Assembly: GCA_035551355.1 (NCBI GenBank)
Contig: DASZNF010000045.1
Coordinates: 1 to 40,012 of the forward strand
Direction: 5' to 3'
Origin: DATATV01 sp035551355
GTDB taxonomy: Bacteria > Actinomycetota > Actinomycetes > Mycobacteriales > Pseudonocardiaceae
Length of the DNA: 40,012 bases
In this document: positions 39,915 to 40,012 of the stretch, in pieces
Layout of the letters: every line of letters starts with the position of its first letter
Position numbering within the stretch: position 1 is the stretch's first letter
Notes under the pieces: generated by a model
The model's input: only the letters and a program-made list of their open reading frames with translations
What the model was told of the DNA's origin: nothing
The model's database searches: none
Translations under genes and position numbers: made by a program

Positions 39915-40012
39915 CCGGAACACTCGGTTGGCCTAGCGTGACGTAACGCTGTTGTCGCGATTCGTTCACGGCTCGGTCTCAACTGTGGAACTCAGTTGCA
40001 CCGGGGGAGACC
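39915..40012 (+). other. Leader of the next gene, at the window edge
   Basis: Ninety-eight bases after prfB hold no gene. An inverted repeat AGCGT-n6-ACGCT lies at 39935-39950, and GGGGGAGA near the end could be a ribosome binding site for a gene outside the window. Confidence 0.35.

Overview
The window is high-GC actinobacterial chromosome, most likely from the Pseudonocardiales. The evidence is GTG-rich starts, long antisense open frames typical of high GC, WhiB and UvrD2-HRDC proteins, an F420-type LLM enzyme, an ECF42 sigma factor, and two gene blocks whose order I recall from Mycobacterium tuberculosis (Rv2219-Rv2220 and Rv3193c-Rv3198c). No rRNA, CRISPR array, phage or biosynthetic cluster is visible.

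Bases 1-2060: the 3' end of a CocE/NonD-type hydrolase, then a cyclase-family gene cut after about 45 codons by a 1.19 kb IS with TG...CA inverted repeats, then a gene-free stretch ending in a strong hairpin. Bases 2133-5166: glnA (minus), an RDD membrane protein (plus) and a DUF4191 protein (minus). A near-perfect GlnR box lies between glnA and the RDD gene. Bases 5286-19524 are conserved core: uvrD2, the whiB7 locus with upstream ORF and attenuator, a coupled small gene, a small CxxC protein, an ABC1/UbiB kinase, a ThiF/TOMM-recognition-like protein, a YgjP-type metallopeptidase, a DUF2342 protein, a PDZ-Lon (YlbL-type) protease, a PPA1357 protein and a UPF0182 membrane protein. Five genes in the window start exactly six bases after a TANNNT hexamer, which suggests leaderless transcription.

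Bases 19609-27004 look like a decayed genomic island. An intact initiator tRNA(fMet) stands at the left end and a degenerate copy of its 3' part at the right end; each is followed by its own terminator. Between them are a broken tautomerase/IS5 chimera, a GT87 mannosyltransferase, a truncated SRPBCC gene, an XRE regulator divergent from an SDR, a second SDR with two compensating frameshifts, a cyanase and a Nudix hydrolase. No integrase is visible.

Bases 27084-31796 hold two small secreted proteins, each preceded by a copy of the same roughly 140-base repeat, a DinB-like protein, an orphan ImuA'-like protein behind a LexA (SOS) box, a P-loop kinase-like protein and a LysR regulator. Bases 31859-36000: a LysR-type box, an NAD(P)-dependent epimerase, an LLM oxidoreductase, then a DGPF/YCII protein with an ECF42 sigma factor behind a matching ECF42-type promoter, and a VOC protein. 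Bases 36089-40012: a Tat-exported metallophosphatase, a tiny zinc-finger protein, a PadR regulator with an inverted-repeat operator candidate, and prfB.

All homology calls come from recognising motifs and family sequences by eye. No search was run, and hand alignments are approximate.
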